Shown piece after piece: positions 62,632 to 64,000 of a DNA stretch of 64,000 nucleotides. This stretch comes from Glandiceps talaboti (Eukaryota > Hemichordata > Enteropneusta > Spengelidae), in contig NC_135561.1 of NCBI RefSeq assembly GCF_964340395.1, positions 19,517,740 through 19,581,739 of the forward strand, in the 5' to 3' direction. The translations under genes and the position numbers were made by a program. Each line of letters begins with the position of its first letter. Within the stretch, counting starts at the first letter, position 1. A model generated the notes under the pieces. That model was not told the origin of the DNA and did not search any database. It saw nothing but the letters and a program-made list of their open reading frames with translations.

Positions 62632-63109
62632 CATATAACTGAGTCCAGAAAATATTGACCATTCCAAATGGTCAATTTCATGGTCATTATATGCACAAAA
62701 AAGTGGAAATAGGCTATTTTTCTTCACCACTTTGTGCATAATATGGGTGAATTTTAAGGTCTGTGGCTGGAAATTCCAGCCAACCACAGAGACCTATGAA
62801 CCATCTCTGGTTTGTGGCTTGAAATTCCAGCCAACCACAGAGACCTATGTACCAGCGATAGTTCGTGGCTGGAAATTCCAGCCAACATCAGACACTTATG
62901 AACCATCTCTGGTTTGTGGCTTGAAATTCAAGCCAACCACAGAGACCTATGAACCATCTCTGGTTTGTGGCTGGAAATTCCAGCCAACATCAGACACTTA
63001 TGAACCATCTCTGGTGAAAATGAGAACAAATCTGTCAAAAACCTATTAACTTTTATGGTGGGTCATTATGCCTTGGAAAAGGTCAATGTATTTTGGACTC
63101 AGTTATATG
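62632..63109. mobile_element. TIR element carrying a 54-bp tandem array
   Basis: The ends CATATAACTGAGTCCA (62632) and, inverted, TGGACTCAGTTATATG (63094-63109) are terminal inverted repeats that extend inward about 45 bases with mismatches (ATTGACC, CATTAT). TA flanks are compatible with a Tc1/mariner-type target, tentatively. A second inverted pair lies inside (TATGCACAAAAAAGTGG at about 62689 and CCACTTTGTGCATAATATGG at 62727-62746). The centre is a five-unit tandem array. Confidence 0.7.
62756..63015 (+). repeat. 54-bp tandem array, 5 units, open in one frame
   Basis: Units read TGTGGCTGGAAATTCCAGCC, then AACCACAGAGACCTATGAAC and CATCTCTGGTT. Two alternating versions exist (ACCACAGAGACC and ACATCAGACACT), suggesting a higher-order unit. 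Since 54 is a multiple of three, one frame (62732-63049) stays open and repeats an 18-residue motif, WKFQPTTETYEPSLV. The core GGCTGGAAATTCCAGCC is itself nearly palindromic. The frame is more likely a by-product of the array than a gene, because there is no plausible start or splice context. Confidence 0.85.
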
Positions 63110-64000
63110 TATCAGTATCGAGATCACTATTATAAATACTTGATTAATAATAGGAGGGCAGTCATCACCGTTAGAGAGAAAATACAATATATGTCCAAAT
63201 AGTGACAAGGCTGTGACTACATCTGGACGAATTTTCAGGTGCATAACTTATTTTGCGAAACAGCGAATTCTCAGGTACATAACTTATGTGTTGTTCCATC
63301 AGGTGAATACATGGGTTTGTGTTTATTCATGGTTAGTAAACCGGTTTGCCACCAGGGGGCGTACGCTATCGTTAATAGACTGTCATATCGGTGTTGTACT
63401 AATAGCATTATCATTTTACAGGTTGGAACAATATCCCTATATTTTCGGCCTTGTGCCATATACGACATTGATATGATATGCCTGCAGGGTTAACGTGAAA
63501 ATATATTTCAATGTTCGTTACAACGAATAATACATGTAAACCAATACACATACACGAACAACTGAATCACACAAATAAGCATATCCAAACTTACAAACGA
63601 AACGAGAAATGAACATAATGAAAGACAGTAAACAAATAAACAAAACTATGGAGTACAGAAAAACATAAGTTATTTTAACTGGTGATGAGCATCAGTTTAG
63701 TTTATCGCACTTGTCACGCGTTTCATTTATTGATGAAAGCAAACGTAGGCCTCAGGGCTGAGCTTGTACATATAAAATAGCATGTTGTCTTTTGTTCGAT
63801 CGTTGTTAAGAGGGTTATATATACAAACCATGCAAAGTGGGCGTTCTGTTCTTGTGTCAAAATGTCTTTTCGGTCAGTATATGATTGACGTTCTACGATT
63901 ATATTACACAGTATATATACTAGTATATATATCATTACAATACGTACAATGAATCATTTCGTTTGACGTGTTTCACTTGTTATTCATTACTCACTTTTCT
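63110..64000. other. Non-coding stretch to window end
   Basis: A short imperfect direct repeat (TTCTCAGGTACATAACTTAT and TTTTCAGGTGCATAACTTAT) lies at about 63232-63288. No exon is supported; the 84-87 codon frames at 63213-63493 cross it. Confidence 0.5.

Noticed and set aside
62732-63049. 105-codon repetitive frame as a protein gene
   Set aside because: The open frame follows from 54-bp units being a multiple of three; start and splice support are missing and it lies inside a TIR element. Kept only as a finding.

Overview
The window is eukaryotic nuclear DNA from an animal. It is AT-rich, has genes split by GT-AG introns, very long simple-sequence tracts, many short terminal-inverted-repeat (TIR) elements, a DIRS-type retrotransposon and a TRPC-family channel gene. 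This mix fits a non-vertebrate, probably marine, metazoan. The sequence alone does not fix the phylum.

Layout. 1-8033: the last coding exon of an unrecognised + strand gene (662-736), then non-coding DNA with local duplications and a fold-back element (7450-7690). 8034-12709: a structurally complete DIRS-like tyrosine-recombinase retrotransposon with gag-like, RT/RNase H/methylase-like and tyrosine recombinase reading frames, inverted terminal repeats and an internal complementary region that is the reverse complement of its own joined ends. 12710-17426: TIR elements and dispersed repeats, including a PIF/Harbinger-type MITE (15561-16438) filled with ATGT repeats.

17427-32563 (minus strand): a TRPC3/6/7-like cation channel gene. 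Ten exons join in phase into an open frame of about 836 residues: ankyrin domain, HxxxCxCxxC zinc site, six-helix core, LFW pore-helix motif, EWKFAR TRP box and C-terminal coiled coil. Its introns hold long microsatellites, an antisense LINE remnant and dispersed repeats.

32564-64000: mostly non-coding and repeat-dense. It holds a second Harbinger-type MITE 25 bases upstream of the TRPC ankyrin exon, nested fold-back elements, a TIR family carrying a 37-bp minisatellite, a nested TTAA-flanked (piggyBac-like) MITE, a 170-bp palindrome and a TIR element built from 54-bp tandem units. Gene evidence here is thin: a convincing first coding exon on + (38263-38359), a possible last exon on + (52954-53013), and two unassigned exon candidates on minus (44317-44009 and 49043-48771).

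No clearly new gene system was found. The strongest observations are the DIRS circle-junction architecture, the completely readable TRPC gene, and two unrelated TIR element families that have each grown tandem arrays inside themselves.
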